64,000 bases of DNA from Acidimicrobiia bacterium (GCA_012959995.1 DUCC01000034.1:124001-188000), one strand, 5' to 3'; shown: positions 34,585 through 44,902, counted from the stretch's first letter. Made by a program: numbers and translations. The notes: generated from the sequence alone by a model not told the origin.

Positions 34585-36918
34585 ATGCTTGACCTAGTTT
34601 GGCTAATTCCCGCTTTTCCCCTGGCCGGGTTTCTTTTCTTAATGGTCTTCGGCCGACGCTTAGGAGAACCCAAAGCAGGCTGGGTAGCTACCGCCGCCAT
34701 AGCTGGTTCGTTCGCTGCCACCTTGGGGGTGTTTCTCGAACTGACCTCCCTTTCGGTACATGACCGCCGCTCAGTAACCACCCTGTTCGCTTGGGTACCG
34801 GCCGGCGATTTTTCGGTTGACGTAGGTTTCTTGGTGGACCCTTTATCCATCACCATGTGCCTGTTCATCACCGGGGTGGGGGCACTCATCCACCTGTACT
34901 CCATTGGCTACATGCACGGCGACCAGGACTACAACAAGTTCTTCACCTACCTCAATCTGTTTGCTTTTTCCATGCTGATGCTGGTGCTGGGCAACAACAT
35001 GTTGTTGACTTTCCTGGGCTGGGAAGGCGTCGGAGCGTGTTCTTACCTGCTGATCTCTTTTTGGTTCGATAACGAAGCCAACGCCTCGGCCGGGAAAAAA
35101 GCGTTTGTTACCAACCGCATCGGCGACTGGGGTTTCATGGTGGCCATCTTCGCCACCTTTTTCACCTTCGGAACCGTCAACTACGCCGAGGTGCTCGACG
35201 CCACCGCTTCGGGCCAACTTTTACAGTCCACGGCCACCCTGATTGCCGTGATGCTCTTCATTGGCGCCATCGGCAAATCGGCACAGTTTCCGCTTTACCT
35301 CTGGCTGCCCGACGCTATGGCCGGCCCCACCCCCGTGTCGGCACTCATCCACGCCGCCACCATGGTCACTTCAGGCATCTACCTCCTGACCCGTATTAAC
35401 CCCATCATCGCCGATGCCGCCGACTGGCTCCCTACCCTTATTGCCTGGGTCGGGGTCGGCACCGCACTGTTTGCCGCCACCATCGCCGTGGCCCAAACCG
35501 ACATTAAAAAAGTGTTGGCGTACTCCACGGTGAGCCAACTTGGTTACATGTTTTTAGCGGTGGGTACCGGGGCCTATGTGGCCGCGGTATTCCACATGAT
35601 CACCCACGCTTTTTTCAAGGCGCTGCTTTTCTTGGGTTCCGGTTCGGTCATTCACGGTATGGACGGCCATCAAGATATGCGCCACTACGGCGGGCTACGC
35701 CGGTTGCTGCCCATTACCAGCGCCACCTTCATCGTGGGCTGGCTGGCCATAGCGGGCGTGCCCCCATTTTCTGGGTTTTGGTCTAAAGACGAAATCTTGT
35801 TGTTTGCCTGGAATGAATCCCCAGCGCTTTGGGCGGTAGGTTTTGTTACCGCCATTTTGACCGCCTTCTACATGACCCGCCAAGTCATCTTGACCTTCTT
35901 TGGCCGTTACCGCTTTGGCGACGTCCGGCCAGAAGAAATTGCCACCGCTTGGGAGGCACGTTTAACTGCCGCCACCGAAGCCATCGACACGGTTGGCGCA
36001 GATACAGACAAAGCCCGTACCGCCGTTGAAGCAGCGGTAACCGCCGCCGAAGCGGCCCGCATGGCGCTAACCGAGGCCCAAGCAGTAGCCACCGCAGAAC
36101 CCCTTGAAGGCCAAGAACCCGCCGACCCTGAAGCGCTGGCCGCGGCAGTGTTGGCCGCCGAAGACGCCGTAGTGACGGCCGACCAAAAAGTAGTAGAAGC
36201 CGAACGAGGGTTAGCGGCCGCCGAGGTTGCCCACGCCGAAGCAGTGGAAGCCCATCAACAAATAGTACGCCAAGCCGCCGACCGCCCAGCGGTGCCCGAA
36301 CTTGCTTTGGCCGCCGCCCCCGATACCACTGAAGTAGCCGACCACTTGCCGGTAGAAGTAGCCCAGCGCAACGAATATCATGCCCACGAATCACCATGGA
36401 CCATGACCTTGCCGTTGGTGGTGCTGGCGGTAGCGGCCGCCACCGCCGGGGTTATGCAGCTCCCGTTCTCGCCATCACTTAAACGCCTCGAGCACTGGTT
36501 GGAGCCCTCCCTGTTTGGCAACGAAGTACACCTCTCGGTAGCGACCAGCACCATGTGGATATTGGCTTTGGTGGCCATCGCTGGCGGTATCGCTGGCATC
36601 ACCTTGGCTATTGCCGCTTACCAAAAACGCAAAGTGGACTACACCATGTTTGAGCGCCCCATTTTGGCCGAGGCTTGGCAAGTAGATCGCCGGGTCAGTG
36701 ACTTTATGGGTGGCCCCGGAACCGCCGGCTTCGAAGCCACAGCCGGTTTCGACCAACGGGTGGTTGACGGCGCTGTCAACGGCACCGGCCGCTTGGTGCA
36801 ACGCTTGGCGCAAGGAGTTCGCCGCTTTCAAAACGGTCTGGTGCGCACCTACGCCGCCGGCATCGGGGTAGGGGCAGTGCTGCTTCTGCTTTGGTTCTTC
36901 ATGAGGTCAGGTATCTAA
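34585..36918 (+). CDS. nuoL: NADH-quinone oxidoreductase subunit L (first copy, with a long inserted helix)
   Basis: A 777-residue antiporter-like NuoL: FLGWEGVGACSYLLISFW, PLYLWLPDAMAGPTPVSALIHAATMV and KKVLAYSTVSQLGYM are standard. Between ILTFFGRYRFGD (ends near 446) and HAHESPWTMTLP (starts near 599) lies a block of about 150 residues rich in Ala, Glu and Val with heptad-like spacing, predicted to be a long coiled coil or helical hairpin. Ordinary NuoL is about 610-650 residues with a short loop here. TAATG overlap with nuoM. Confidence 0.94.
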   Translation: MLDLVWLIPAFPLAGFLFLMVFGRRLGEPKAGWVATAAIAGSFAATLGVFLELTSLSVHDRRSVTTLFAWVPAGDFSVDVGFLVDPLSITMCLFITGVGALIHLYSIGYMHGDQDYNKFFTYLNLFAFSMLMLVLGNNMLLTFLGWEGVGACSYLLISFWFDNEANASAGKKAFVTNRIGDWGFMVAIFATFFTFGTVNYAEVLDATASGQLLQSTATLIAVMLFIGAIGKSAQFPLYLWLPDAMAGPTPVSALIHAATMVTSGIYLLTRINPIIADAADWLPTLIAWVGVGTALFAATIAVAQTDIKKVLAYSTVSQLGYMFLAVGTGAYVAAVFHMITHAFFKALLFLGSGSVIHGMDGHQDMRHYGGLRRLLPITSATFIVGWLAIAGVPPFSGFWSKDEILLFAWNESPALWAVGFVTAILTAFYMTRQVILTFFGRYRFGDVRPEEIATAWEARLTAATEAIDTVGADTDKARTAVEAAVTAAEAARMALTEAQAVATAEPLEGQEPADPEALAAAVLAAEDAVVTADQKVVEAERGLAAAEVAHAEAVEAHQQIVRQAADRPAVPELALAAAPDTTEVADHLPVEVAQRNEYHAHESPWTMTLPLVVLAVAAATAGVMQLPFSPSLKRLEHWLEPSLFGNEVHLSVATSTMWILALVAIAGGIAGITLAIAAYQKRKVDYTMFERPILAEAWQVDRRVSDFMGGPGTAGFEATAGFDQRVVDGAVNGTGRLVQRLAQGVRRFQNGLVRTYAAGIGVGAVLLLLWFFMRSGI

Positions 36919-38528
36919 TGTCTTTTTCCTTATTGGCCTCGGCTAGCGCAGTGACCTTCCCGGTACTTCCGGCCCTTCTTTTGGTGCCTTTTGCCGGAGC
37001 ATTGCTGGTCATGGTGTTACCTCGCCAGCGCCCCGAACTATTCAAACTGGTGGCCGTGCTGACCTCGGTAGCGGTAATGGGGATGAGCTTTTGGGTGCTT
37101 TACGCTTTCGACACCCAGCACGGTGCTGATGGGTTCCAATTTTTAAGCAACCAAACCTGGATAGCCGATCTGGGCATCTCTTGGTCGTTTGGTATCGACG
37201 GCATCTCGCTCTTTTTGGTGGTGCTCACCGGGGTATTGTTTCCTATCGCTCTGCTGGCCACCGACCCGGCCCACGACAACCGGGCCTGGTACGGCTGGCT
37301 TTTGGTGTTAGAAGGCGGGGTCATGGGGGTGTTCCTCAGCCTCGACTTGGTGATGTTCTTCATCTGTTTCGAAGTGGTGCTGGTGCCCATGTACTTCCTC
37401 ATCGGCCGTTGGGGCCACGGCAACCGCACCTACGCCGCCACCAAATTCTTTCTCTACACCATGGCCGGCTCAGCGCTCATGCTGGTGGGCATTGTGGCTT
37501 TGGCCTTTTTGCATGCCGACGCCACCGGCGGCCCATTAACTTTCAACCTGATCGAGATTGCCGAAGCCCAAAGCCTGGCCACCGGCACCGCTCGCTGGAT
37601 TTTCTTAGCTTTCGCTTTGGCCTTCGCCGTCAAGGTGCCGATCTTTCCCCTCCATACTTGGCTGCCTGATGCCCACACTGAAGCCCCTACCGCTGGGTCG
37701 GTCATCTTGGCCGGGGTCATGTTGAAACTCGGTACTTACGGGTTTTTGCGTTTCGGTTTGTACTTGTTTCCGGAGGCCTCGCATTACTTTGCCCCGGTGT
37801 TTTTGACCCTCGGGGTGGTGGGCATTATTTATGGTGCTGTGGTGGCCGCCATGCAAGGCGACCTCAAACGCTTGGTGGCGTACTCCTCAGTGGCCCACCT
37901 TGGTTTCATCATCTTGGGTACCTTCGCCCTCAACACCGAAGGCATCGAAGGTGGCTTGCTGCAAATGGTCAACCACGGGGTGTCAACCAGTGCCCTGTTT
38001 TTGTTGGTGGGCATGATCTACGAACGTCGCCACACCCGTCAAATCAGTGAACTGGGCGGCTTGCAAAGGTCAGCGCCTATTTTGGCCGCCGTATTTACTG
38101 TGGTCATGTTGTCGTCCATTGGTTTGCCGGGCCTCAACGGTTTCGTGGGCGAGTTCTTAATCTTGCTGGGTACCTTTACCGCTCACCGTTGGTGGGCCAT
38201 GGTGGCGACCGCTGGAGTGATTTTGGCGGCCCTTTATTTACTGTGGGCCTACCAACGAGTGTTCCATGGTCCGGCGACCGGCGACAACGCCGAAATGCCC
38301 GACCTGACCCTGCGTGAAGGTATGGTGCTGGCCCCCTTGCTGGCTCTTATTATCTTTATGGGGGTTTACCCTCGGCCAGTAATCGAACGCATGGAACCGG
38401 CCGTTGATTCGTTGATCGAACATATTGAACTTCACGTCGAAGGATTTCACGAACCAGTAACCCGGGGCGGCGTAGACCTCGGTGAGGCTCCGGTAGTTGA
38501 GCACGCTGATGAAGGGGAGCACGAGTAA
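36918..38528 (+). CDS. nuoM: NADH-quinone oxidoreductase subunit M (first copy)
   Basis: A 536-residue antiporter-like NuoM with FEVVLVPMYFLIGRWGHGNRTYAA, KVPIFPLHTWLPDAHTEAPTAGSVILAGVMLKLG and LKRLVAYSSVAHLGF. The C-terminus adds an acidic tail of about 40 residues. Start ATG 36918 overlaps the nuoL stop; the frame to 36891 is inside nuoL. Confidence 0.95.
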   Translation: MSFSLLASASAVTFPVLPALLLVPFAGALLVMVLPRQRPELFKLVAVLTSVAVMGMSFWVLYAFDTQHGADGFQFLSNQTWIADLGISWSFGIDGISLFLVVLTGVLFPIALLATDPAHDNRAWYGWLLVLEGGVMGVFLSLDLVMFFICFEVVLVPMYFLIGRWGHGNRTYAATKFFLYTMAGSALMLVGIVALAFLHADATGGPLTFNLIEIAEAQSLATGTARWIFLAFALAFAVKVPIFPLHTWLPDAHTEAPTAGSVILAGVMLKLGTYGFLRFGLYLFPEASHYFAPVFLTLGVVGIIYGAVVAAMQGDLKRLVAYSSVAHLGFIILGTFALNTEGIEGGLLQMVNHGVSTSALFLLVGMIYERRHTRQISELGGLQRSAPILAAVFTVVMLSSIGLPGLNGFVGEFLILLGTFTAHRWWAMVATAGVILAALYLLWAYQRVFHGPATGDNAEMPDLTLREGMVLAPLLALIIFMGVYPRPVIERMEPAVDSLIEHIELHVEGFHEPVTRGGVDLGEAPVVEHADEGEHE

Positions 38529-40015
38529 TGTTGGCGCAAATAAACCAAATCGCTACCCCTGAGGTGCTGTGGTGGGCGCTGTTGCCACTGCTGTTTTTCT
38601 CGGTAAGCGCCGTCACCTTGCTTACCGTGGCTTCCTTGAAGCGTCAGATGCCGGCCTGCTGGGCCCCCGCCTGGACCATCACCGCAGCTCTCGCCACCTT
38701 GGTTTCGTTGGTCCCTCTGTGGCAAAAAGTAATGGACGAAGGTCCACGGTCTTTCTTAGGAGGCGCCGTAGGTGTAGACGGTGCTTCGCTGTTTATCACC
38801 GGAATATTGGCGGTCACCGTCTTAGCGACTGCCCTCTTGGCGCACCCTTATTTGAAACGCCAAGACCTCCCCGGTCTTGAGTTTTATGTGTTGCTACTTC
38901 TTTCGGCGGCCGGTGGGGTAGTGATGGCTTCAGCCAACGACCTCATCGTGTTGTTCCTAGGTATCGAAGTGTTGTCTCTCGCGGTGTACGTGTTGGCGGC
39001 CTACCACTTGCGCCGCATTGAGTCGCAAGAAGCGGCGCTCAAGTACTTTATTTTGGGGGCCTTCGCTTCGGCCTTCCTGCTTTACGGCATCGCCTTGGTG
39101 TACGGCGCCGTGGGGTCAACCAACCTGTCTGACATCAACGCTTGGCTGGCTCAAAACATTTTGGTAGAAGACGGGCTTTTGCTCGCTGGCTTAGCCATGC
39201 TGCTAGTTGGCCTAGGTTTCAAAGTAGCGGCTGCCCCCTTTCATGCCTGGACGCCTGATGTGTACCAAGGTGCTCCCAGCCCCGTAGTGGCTTGGATGGC
39301 CGCCGGGGTAAAAGCTGCCGGCTTCGCTGCTTTGCTCCGCGTTTTTGTGACGACCTTCGGTTCGTTCTCTGCCGACTGGCGCCCCGCCATGGCCGTGCTG
39401 GCCGGTGCCTCGGTACTGGTCGGTTCGTTAGGCGCCGCTTTGCAAACCGACGTCAAGCGTTTGTTGGCTTACTCTTCAGTAGCGCACGCCGGGTTTTTGC
39501 TCATCGGGGTCGAAGCGGCCACCGCACGCGGCACCAGCGCAGTCTTTTCTTATCTCGCTATCTACGCCCTGTTGGCTATCGGTAGTTTTGCCGTGGTCAC
39601 CTTGATGGGTGGTTCCGGTGACCAAAACCATCAACTGGAGGCCTACCACGGGTTAGGGGCACGCCAACCCTGGTTGGCTGGCGCCTTCACGGTGCTTTTG
39701 CTGGCCCAAGCCGGGGTGCCGCTTACCGCTGGCTTCGTCGCCAAGTTTGGGGTTATTGCTGCTGCCGCCGATGCCGGCTCCTGGTGGTTGGCGTCAGTCG
39801 CCATGTTGGCTACAGCTATCGCTGCTTTTGCTTACCTTCGGGTGGTGGTGGCCATGTACCTCAATGACTCTGCGAGCGACGAAACGATCACCGTGGATCG
39901 CACTACCTGCTGGGTAATTTCGGTGGCAGTCGCCCTGGTGATGCTCATCGGTTTGATGCCATCAATTTTGCTTGATGTAGCGCGTCAAGCCGTCCCTGTT
40001 TTGGTGGGTGGCTAA
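38528..40015 (+). CDS. nuoN: NADH-quinone oxidoreductase subunit N (first copy)
   Basis: A 495-residue NuoN: FLGIEVLSLAVYVLAAYHLR, EAALKYFILGAFASAFLLYG, KVAAAPFHAWTPDVYQGAPSPVVAWMA and VKRLLAYSSVAHAGF. Last gene of the 14-gene cluster, 123 bp before the second nuoA. TAATG overlap with nuoM. Confidence 0.95.
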   Translation: MLAQINQIATPEVLWWALLPLLFFSVSAVTLLTVASLKRQMPACWAPAWTITAALATLVSLVPLWQKVMDEGPRSFLGGAVGVDGASLFITGILAVTVLATALLAHPYLKRQDLPGLEFYVLLLLSAAGGVVMASANDLIVLFLGIEVLSLAVYVLAAYHLRRIESQEAALKYFILGAFASAFLLYGIALVYGAVGSTNLSDINAWLAQNILVEDGLLLAGLAMLLVGLGFKVAAAPFHAWTPDVYQGAPSPVVAWMAAGVKAAGFAALLRVFVTTFGSFSADWRPAMAVLAGASVLVGSLGAALQTDVKRLLAYSSVAHAGFLLIGVEAATARGTSAVFSYLAIYALLAIGSFAVVTLMGGSGDQNHQLEAYHGLGARQPWLAGAFTVLLLAQAGVPLTAGFVAKFGVIAAAADAGSWWLASVAMLATAIAAFAYLRVVVAMYLNDSASDETITVDRTTCWVISVAVALVMLIGLMPSILLDVARQAVPVLVGG

Positions 40016-40138
40016 GGTGGTTAATTTCTTCTCAGTAACCCCTCAGAGTGCCCGCTCATCGGTTAGCCTCTTTGCCGTACCCGTAACTTGGGGTGCGATG
40101 TTGGCCTTATCCCCTCTCAATCGTTAGGTTCAGTTTCT
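40016..40138. promoter_or_regulatory. Gap between the two complex I clusters
   Basis: The only gap over 50 bp in the 26-kb double nuo block. It holds a weak hairpin (GGTTA 40019-40023 with TAACC) but no T-tract, no Rex-like palindrome and no convincing -35/-10 pair. It may contain the promoter of the second cluster; I cannot place it. Confidence 0.3.
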
Positions 40139-40504
40139 GTGTCCGACTTTCTTCGCAGCTGGTTAACGCTGGTCCTCTTTGGGGGTCTTGCCGTGCTGTT
40201 AGTTGGGGCGTTCTTAGGCCTCTCAAGTTTGATTCGCCCACAACGCGATACCGAACAAAAAGGCATCAACTATGAAAGCGGCGTGGACCCGCAAGGCGAC
40301 ATGTGGAGCCAGTCCAACATTCGCTACTACGTGTTCGCTTTGATGTTCGTCCTCTTCGACGTGGAAGCGGTATTCATTTTCCCTTGGGCCACCCGTCTAG
40401 AAACTTACGGCGTGTTCGGCTTGGTAGAAATGGCCATCTTCATTTTCATCTTGGCTTTGGGTTTGGTTTACGCCTGGCGGAAAGGCCTCCTGCGATGGGT
40501 TTAG
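40139..40504 (+). CDS. nuoA: Complex I-type subunit A (second copy)
   Basis: A 121-residue NuoA with three spans, [14 protein letters not shown] (the loop Cys of NuoA is Ser here) and [22 protein letters not shown]. Start GTG 40139 gives MSDFLRSW; an ATG at 40088 in frame lacks homology upstream. The protein lacks the C-terminal extension of the first copy. It overlaps nuoB2 by 10 bp. Confidence 0.92.
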   Translation: MSDFLRSWLTLVLFGGLAVLLVGAFLGLSSLIRPQRDTEQKGINYESGVDPQGDMWSQSNIRYYVFALMFVLFDVEAVFIFPWATRLETYGVFGLVEMAIFIFILALGLVYAWRKGLLRWV

Positions 40505-40995
40505 TAGAAAACGGCAAACTCCCCAAGCCGCTCACCGCTTTGCTCAACGTGAGCCGCAAGTATTCTCTGTGGGTTTACCAATGGGGTTTGGCTTGCTGCG
40601 CTATCGAAATGGGCGCGGCCTTTGCTTCTCCTCGCTACGACGTGATGCGCTTAGGGGTTATCCCGTTTCCGGCCAGCCCTCGTCAAGCCGACATGGTGGT
40701 TATCTCCGGCACGGTGACCGACAAAATGGCTCCGGTAGTGCGCCGCCTCTACGAGCAAATGCCGGAACCAAAATATGTGATCTCCATGGGTTCATGCGCT
40801 AACTGTGGCGGCCCCTACTGGGACAGTTACTCGGTAACCAAAGGCGTGGATCAAGTTATTCCGGTAGATGTTTACGTCCCCGGCTGCCCTCCTCGCCCCG
40901 AAGCACTCTTAGAAGGCATCGTTTTGTTGCAAGAACGCATCGCCTCAGAAGACATGACCGAACGTTGGAACGGTGATCCTCTTGTCGTCACCTGA
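40495..40995 (+). CDS. nuoB: Complex I-type subunit B (second copy)
   Basis: A 166-residue NuoB with N2 ligands Cys34-Cys35 ([10 protein letters not shown]), Cys101 and Cys131 ([10 protein letters not shown]). The middle motif is [11 protein letters not shown], with an extra Cys104 absent from the first copy ([10 protein letters not shown]). Start ATG 40495 lies in the end of nuoA2. Confidence 0.93.
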   Translation: MGLVENGKLPKPLTALLNVSRKYSLWVYQWGLACCAIEMGAAFASPRYDVMRLGVIPFPASPRQADMVVISGTVTDKMAPVVRRLYEQMPEPKYVISMGSCANCGGPYWDSYSVTKGVDQVIPVDVYVPGCPPRPEALLEGIVLLQERIASEDMTERWNGDPLVVT

Positions 40996-41002
40996 TACGC
41001 CC

Positions 41003-41653
41003 GTGACCGAAGAAGAAACCGCAGCACCCGAGGCAGACGCCGCTCGGGATGCTTTGGTAGCCACCCTGGCCGAAGCCTTAGGCGACGGCCTGGTAGCCAG
41101 CGAAGTAAAAGCCGGGGTCGACGTTTGGGTACGAGTAACCAGCCAGGCTTGGGTCGAAACCGCTCAGGTGTTGCGCAACCAGTGCGGCATGAAGTACTTC
41201 AACTTCCTTTCGGTTATTGACTGGCTGCCTTCGCCCTTTGGCCGCGACATGGACGCCCAAGTTGACCAACCCGACCCCGTGGAACCCGGCGAAATGACCT
41301 GGGGTATCACCGGCGGGCAAACCCGTTTTCAAATGCTGGCTCGTTTGCACGACCCCGTGAACCACGTAGGCATCAACATCAAAGCAGACATTGATGATGA
41401 ACAACTCGCTGTTGACTCTTGGATAGCGGTTTACCCCGGCGCCGACTGGCACGAACGCGAAGCCGCCGAAATGTTTGGCGTGCACTTCACCGGTCACCCC
41501 AACTTGACCAAGCTGTACTTGCCGGGAGCCTTCGAAGGAAACCCCATGCGTAAAGACTTCCCCCTGCTGGCCCGACGGGTAAAACCGTGGCCCGGCTTGG
41601 TGGACGTTGAACCGTTGCCTGGCGAAGACGATGACGAAACGGAGGCCTCATGA
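41003..41653 (+). CDS. nuoC: Complex I-type subunit C (second copy)
   Basis: A 216-residue NuoC with CGMKYFNFLSVIDWLPSPFGRD and WHEREAAEMFGVHFTGHPNLTKLYLPGAFEGNPMRKDFPL. I prefer GTG 41003 (MTEEETAAPEAD), which parallels the first copy's [11 protein letters not shown] and lies 7 bp after nuoB2; GTG 40973 (226 residues, overlapping nuoB2) is possible. ATGA overlap with nuoD2. Confidence 0.9.
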   Translation: MTEEETAAPEADAARDALVATLAEALGDGLVASEVKAGVDVWVRVTSQAWVETAQVLRNQCGMKYFNFLSVIDWLPSPFGRDMDAQVDQPDPVEPGEMTWGITGGQTRFQMLARLHDPVNHVGINIKADIDDEQLAVDSWIAVYPGADWHEREAAEMFGVHFTGHPNLTKLYLPGAFEGNPMRKDFPLLARRVKPWPGLVDVEPLPGEDDDETEAS

Positions 41654-42822
41654 ACAAGGCCACCGACACCCAGCAGCTGGCCTACATCGCCGGCCAAGCA
41701 GCCGACGCTCGGGTTAATTTAGAAATTGAAACCGAGGGCATGATCCTCAACATCGGCCCGCAGCACCCGGCCACTCACGGCACCCTGCGCATCATTGTAA
41801 AACTTGATGGTGAACAAGTAATGTCGGCCGACCCCATGATGGGTTACATGCATCGGGGCTACGAAAAGCTTTCCGAAGTACGCACCTACCCGCAGGTCAC
41901 GGCCCTCATTAACCGCATCGACTGGTTGGGGAGTTTCGCCAACGAGGTGCCGTTCATTCAGGCCGCCGAAAACCTTATGGAAGTTGAAGCTCCGCCTCGC
42001 GCCCAGTGGATACGTACCGCATTGTTCGAAATGTCTCGCATCGCCAACGTGGTGTTGTTCTTAGGCGACATGGGCGTGCAACTCGGTGCGGTGACCCCCG
42101 TGTTCTTCGCTTTCCGGGACCGCGAGTTCATTCTCAACCAAATCGAAGCAGTAACCGGCGGGCGTTTTCACCCCAACTTCAACCGCATCGGCGGCCTTAA
42201 AGACGACCTGCCCAAGGGTTGGATCGAAGAAACCCGAGGCGTGCTCGGCCGCATCCGCGACTTCTGCGACGAAATCGAAACCCTGGTCGCCGGCAACGAA
42301 ATCTTCCAAGCCCGTACCCGCGGCATTGGTATTATCCCGGCCGACGTGGGCTTGGCCTACGGCTTGTCGGGCGCCAACATTCGCTCCAGCGGCGTTGATT
42401 GGGACATTCGCCGCGACGGAGGCATCGGCTTGGTGCACAACGAACTGGACTGGAAAGTCTGGACCCACCCCGATGGCGACTCTTTTGCTCGTTTCTGGGT
42501 GCGTCTGCAAGAAGTACGCGAATCATGCACCATGATCGAACAAATCTTGGATGGCATTCCTGCCGGGCCTGTTATGGCCAAAGTGCCTCGCATTATCAAA
42601 GTGCCGGCCGGTGAATCTTACGTAGAAACCGAAAACCCATTGGGGGTTATGGGCTACTACATCGTTTCTCAAGGTGACCTCACCCCATTTCGCGTCAAGA
42701 TCCGTTCGGCTTCGTTTAACAACGTGTCTATTACCCCGTGGCTCCTTAAAGGGGTCTACGTGCCCGACGTGGTTTCCATTCTGGCCAGCCTGTATTTCAT
42801 CCTCGGAGATATCGACCGATGA
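41650..42822 (+). CDS. nuoD: Complex I-type subunit D (second copy) with Trp at the quinone Tyr position
   Basis: A 390-residue NuoD: PQHPATHGTLR holds the quinone-site His43. Forty-nine residues on, where NuoD proteins keep an invariant Tyr (Tyr109 in the first copy), the sequence is NRIDWLGSF, so Trp92. Twenty-six residues after the His, MGYMHRGYEKL has Arg69, the equivalent of the Arg methylated by NDUFAF7 in mammalian NDUFS2; the first copy has Thr. This is thus a distinct quinone site. The methyltransferase gene closes the same cluster. Confidence 0.94.
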   Translation: MNKATDTQQLAYIAGQAADARVNLEIETEGMILNIGPQHPATHGTLRIIVKLDGEQVMSADPMMGYMHRGYEKLSEVRTYPQVTALINRIDWLGSFANEVPFIQAAENLMEVEAPPRAQWIRTALFEMSRIANVVLFLGDMGVQLGAVTPVFFAFRDREFILNQIEAVTGGRFHPNFNRIGGLKDDLPKGWIEETRGVLGRIRDFCDEIETLVAGNEIFQARTRGIGIIPADVGLAYGLSGANIRSSGVDWDIRRDGGIGLVHNELDWKVWTHPDGDSFARFWVRLQEVRESCTMIEQILDGIPAGPVMAKVPRIIKVPAGESYVETENPLGVMGYYIVSQGDLTPFRVKIRSASFNNVSITPWLLKGVYVPDVVSILASLYFILGDIDR

Positions 42823-43850
42823 CGCTGATTCTGGCCGAGATGGCTTACTGGCAAGAAACCTCTATCCGCTTGTTAGTCGGCCTGGCTGCCGTATTGCTGC
42901 CCGCCGGCACGCTGGTTTACCTCTTCTTGTTCAAAATGATGAGCTTCATGCAGAGCCGTTTGGGCCCTATGGAAGCCGGCCCTTACGGGTCGATGCAGTT
43001 GCTGGCCGAGGTCGGTAAATTCTTGCAAAAAGAAGACATCATCCCTCGCGCCGCCGACCGTTTGGTCTTCAAACTGGCGCCCTTCGTGGTGCTGGTTTCT
43101 ACCTTTTTGTTGGTGCTGGTTATTCCTGCCGGCCCCGACCTGTGGTTCATTGACGTGGACACCGGCATCTTCTTAGCCTTAGCCGTGTCTTCCATTTCGG
43201 TTATCGGCATCTTGATGGCCGGGTGGGCTTCGGCCTCTAAATATTCTTTGATGGGCGCATTGCGGGCCACCGGTCAACTCATTGCTTACGAACTTCCCAT
43301 GGTGCTTGCCGTGGTTGGGGTGGTTATTCAAGCGGGCACCCTCAACGTGCAAAATATTGTCCTGGCTCAAGCAACCGGCGAAATATTTGGCTTCGGCGGC
43401 ATCGGCAACCCATTTATTTTCACTCAGTTCTTAGGTTTTGCGATCTTTTTGATTGCCGTCCAAGCAGAACTCACCCAGCCTCCTTTCGACATGCCGGTCG
43501 CTGAATCAGAGTTAGTAACCGGCTACCTCACCGAATATTCGGGTTTGCGTTTCTTGATGTTCTTCATTGGCGAATTCGCCACCGCCGGTATTTTCTCGGC
43601 CCTGGCCGCCACCTTGTTCTTAGGCGGCTGGTACGTGCCGGGCTTAGACCCCACCGATGGTTTGTTTAACGTCATCGGCCCTGCGGTGCTTTTCGCCAAA
43701 ATGCTGCTGGTGGCTTTCTTGATATTCTGGTTCCGCTTCACCTACCCTCGCTTTCGTGAGGACCAACTGCAAAAGTTGGCTTGGAAGGTGCTTATCCCAT
43801 TGTCGTTGATCAACATTGTGATCACCGGCGTGTTGAAGGTGATGTTCTAA
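42819..43850 (+). CDS. nuoH: Complex I-type subunit H (second copy)
   Basis: A 343-residue, eight-span NuoH with [36 protein letters not shown] and [27 protein letters not shown]. It differs from the first copy in the tunnel loop ([13 protein letters not shown] versus NRPPFDLVEAEQE). ATGA overlap with nuoD2: no E, F or G lies between D and H. Confidence 0.94.
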   Translation: MTLILAEMAYWQETSIRLLVGLAAVLLPAGTLVYLFLFKMMSFMQSRLGPMEAGPYGSMQLLAEVGKFLQKEDIIPRAADRLVFKLAPFVVLVSTFLLVLVIPAGPDLWFIDVDTGIFLALAVSSISVIGILMAGWASASKYSLMGALRATGQLIAYELPMVLAVVGVVIQAGTLNVQNIVLAQATGEIFGFGGIGNPFIFTQFLGFAIFLIAVQAELTQPPFDMPVAESELVTGYLTEYSGLRFLMFFIGEFATAGIFSALAATLFLGGWYVPGLDPTDGLFNVIGPAVLFAKMLLVAFLIFWFRFTYPRFREDQLQKLAWKVLIPLSLINIVITGVLKVMF

Positions 43851-44359
43851 TGGCGACCAAAATCAAAATCCCCGGGATGATCAAGGGCCTCGGGGTTACC
43901 TTCAAAACGATGGTGCGTACCTTGACCAAAGGTTCACACACCGTGCAATACCCGCACGTAAAAGAAGCCCCCACTGCTCGAGCCCGTGGGGTAATTGCCC
44001 TCCACGAAGAAAACTGCACCTCATGCATGCTGTGCGCCCGTGAATGCCCCGACTGGTGTATCTACATCGAAGGACACAAATACAAAGCGCCACCCCGTCG
44101 CCCCGGCGGCAAGCCCCGTAAAAAGAACGCCCTCGACCGCTTCGACATTGACTACTCGTTGTGCATGTACTGCGGTATTTGCGTAGATGTGTGTCCCTTC
44201 GAAGCCTTGTTCTGGACCCCCGAATACGAATATTCCGAACTAAAAATTGCCAACTTGTTGCACGACAAAAACCAGTTAGGTAAATGGATGGAAACGGTGC
44301 CTGAGTTCGAAGACTACGAAGCAGGCAGCGAAGCCAAGAAAGCCCAGGTGCCCAAGTGA
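43850..44359 (+). CDS. nuoI: Complex I-type subunit I (second copy)
   Basis: A 169-residue NuoI with cluster motifs Cys56, 59, 62, 66 ([11 protein letters not shown]) and Cys105, 108, 111, 115 ([11 protein letters not shown]). Between them lies a basic segment ([14 protein letters not shown]) absent from the first copy, which could be a docking surface for an acidic electron donor. Start ATG 43850 (TAATG). Confidence 0.93.
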   Translation: MATKIKIPGMIKGLGVTFKTMVRTLTKGSHTVQYPHVKEAPTARARGVIALHEENCTSCMLCARECPDWCIYIEGHKYKAPPRRPGGKPRKKNALDRFDIDYSLCMYCGICVDVCPFEALFWTPEYEYSELKIANLLHDKNQLGKWMETVPEFEDYEAGSEAKKAQVPK

Positions 44360-44901
44360 ACCTGTTGGCCCAAGTGAACGATTTCAACCCTCTGTTGAGC
44401 GGCGAAGTGGTGGTGGCGCAAAATATTGCTTTCACCATTTTGGCGGCCATCATGCTGGTTAGTGCCTTGCGTTTGGTCACCACCCGCAACGTGGTCCACG
44501 CCGCTCTGTACCTGGTGTTGGTGTTGGCCGGAGCGGCCGGCATCTTTATTTTGTTGGGCGCCGAGTTTGTGGGCGTTACCCAAATAATGGTTTACATCGG
44601 GGCCATCGTGGTGCTGTTTTTGTTCGGCATCATGTTGACCCGGGGTGCCCTAGGCACCGAAGAAGAAGGCAACAAAGAACCCCGCCTGATGGCTTCTTTG
44701 GTCGCCGGCTTGTTGGTAGTTGTTATGGGCGGTGCGCTCATCGATACCTTCGGCGACGCCGAGTTGTTGCGTTCCGCACCCAGCACGACCGCCGAAATTA
44801 GTGACAGTATTTTTAGCCAGTACATCGTGCCGTTCGAAGCAACCTCGGTGTTGTTGTTGGCGGCTTTAATTGGGGCCATCGTGGTGGCCAGAAAGGACTG
44901 A
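44356..44901 (+). CDS. nuoJ: Complex I-type subunit J (second copy)
   Basis: A 181-residue NuoJ, five spans, with [32 protein letters not shown] and [27 protein letters not shown] 44356 overlaps the nuoI2 stop. Confidence 0.93.
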   Translation: MNLLAQVNDFNPLLSGEVVVAQNIAFTILAAIMLVSALRLVTTRNVVHAALYLVLVLAGAAGIFILLGAEFVGVTQIMVYIGAIVVLFLFGIMLTRGALGTEEEGNKEPRLMASLVAGLLVVVMGGALIDTFGDAELLRSAPSTTAEISDSIFSQYIVPFEATSVLLLAALIGAIVVARKD

Positions 44902-44902
44902 C

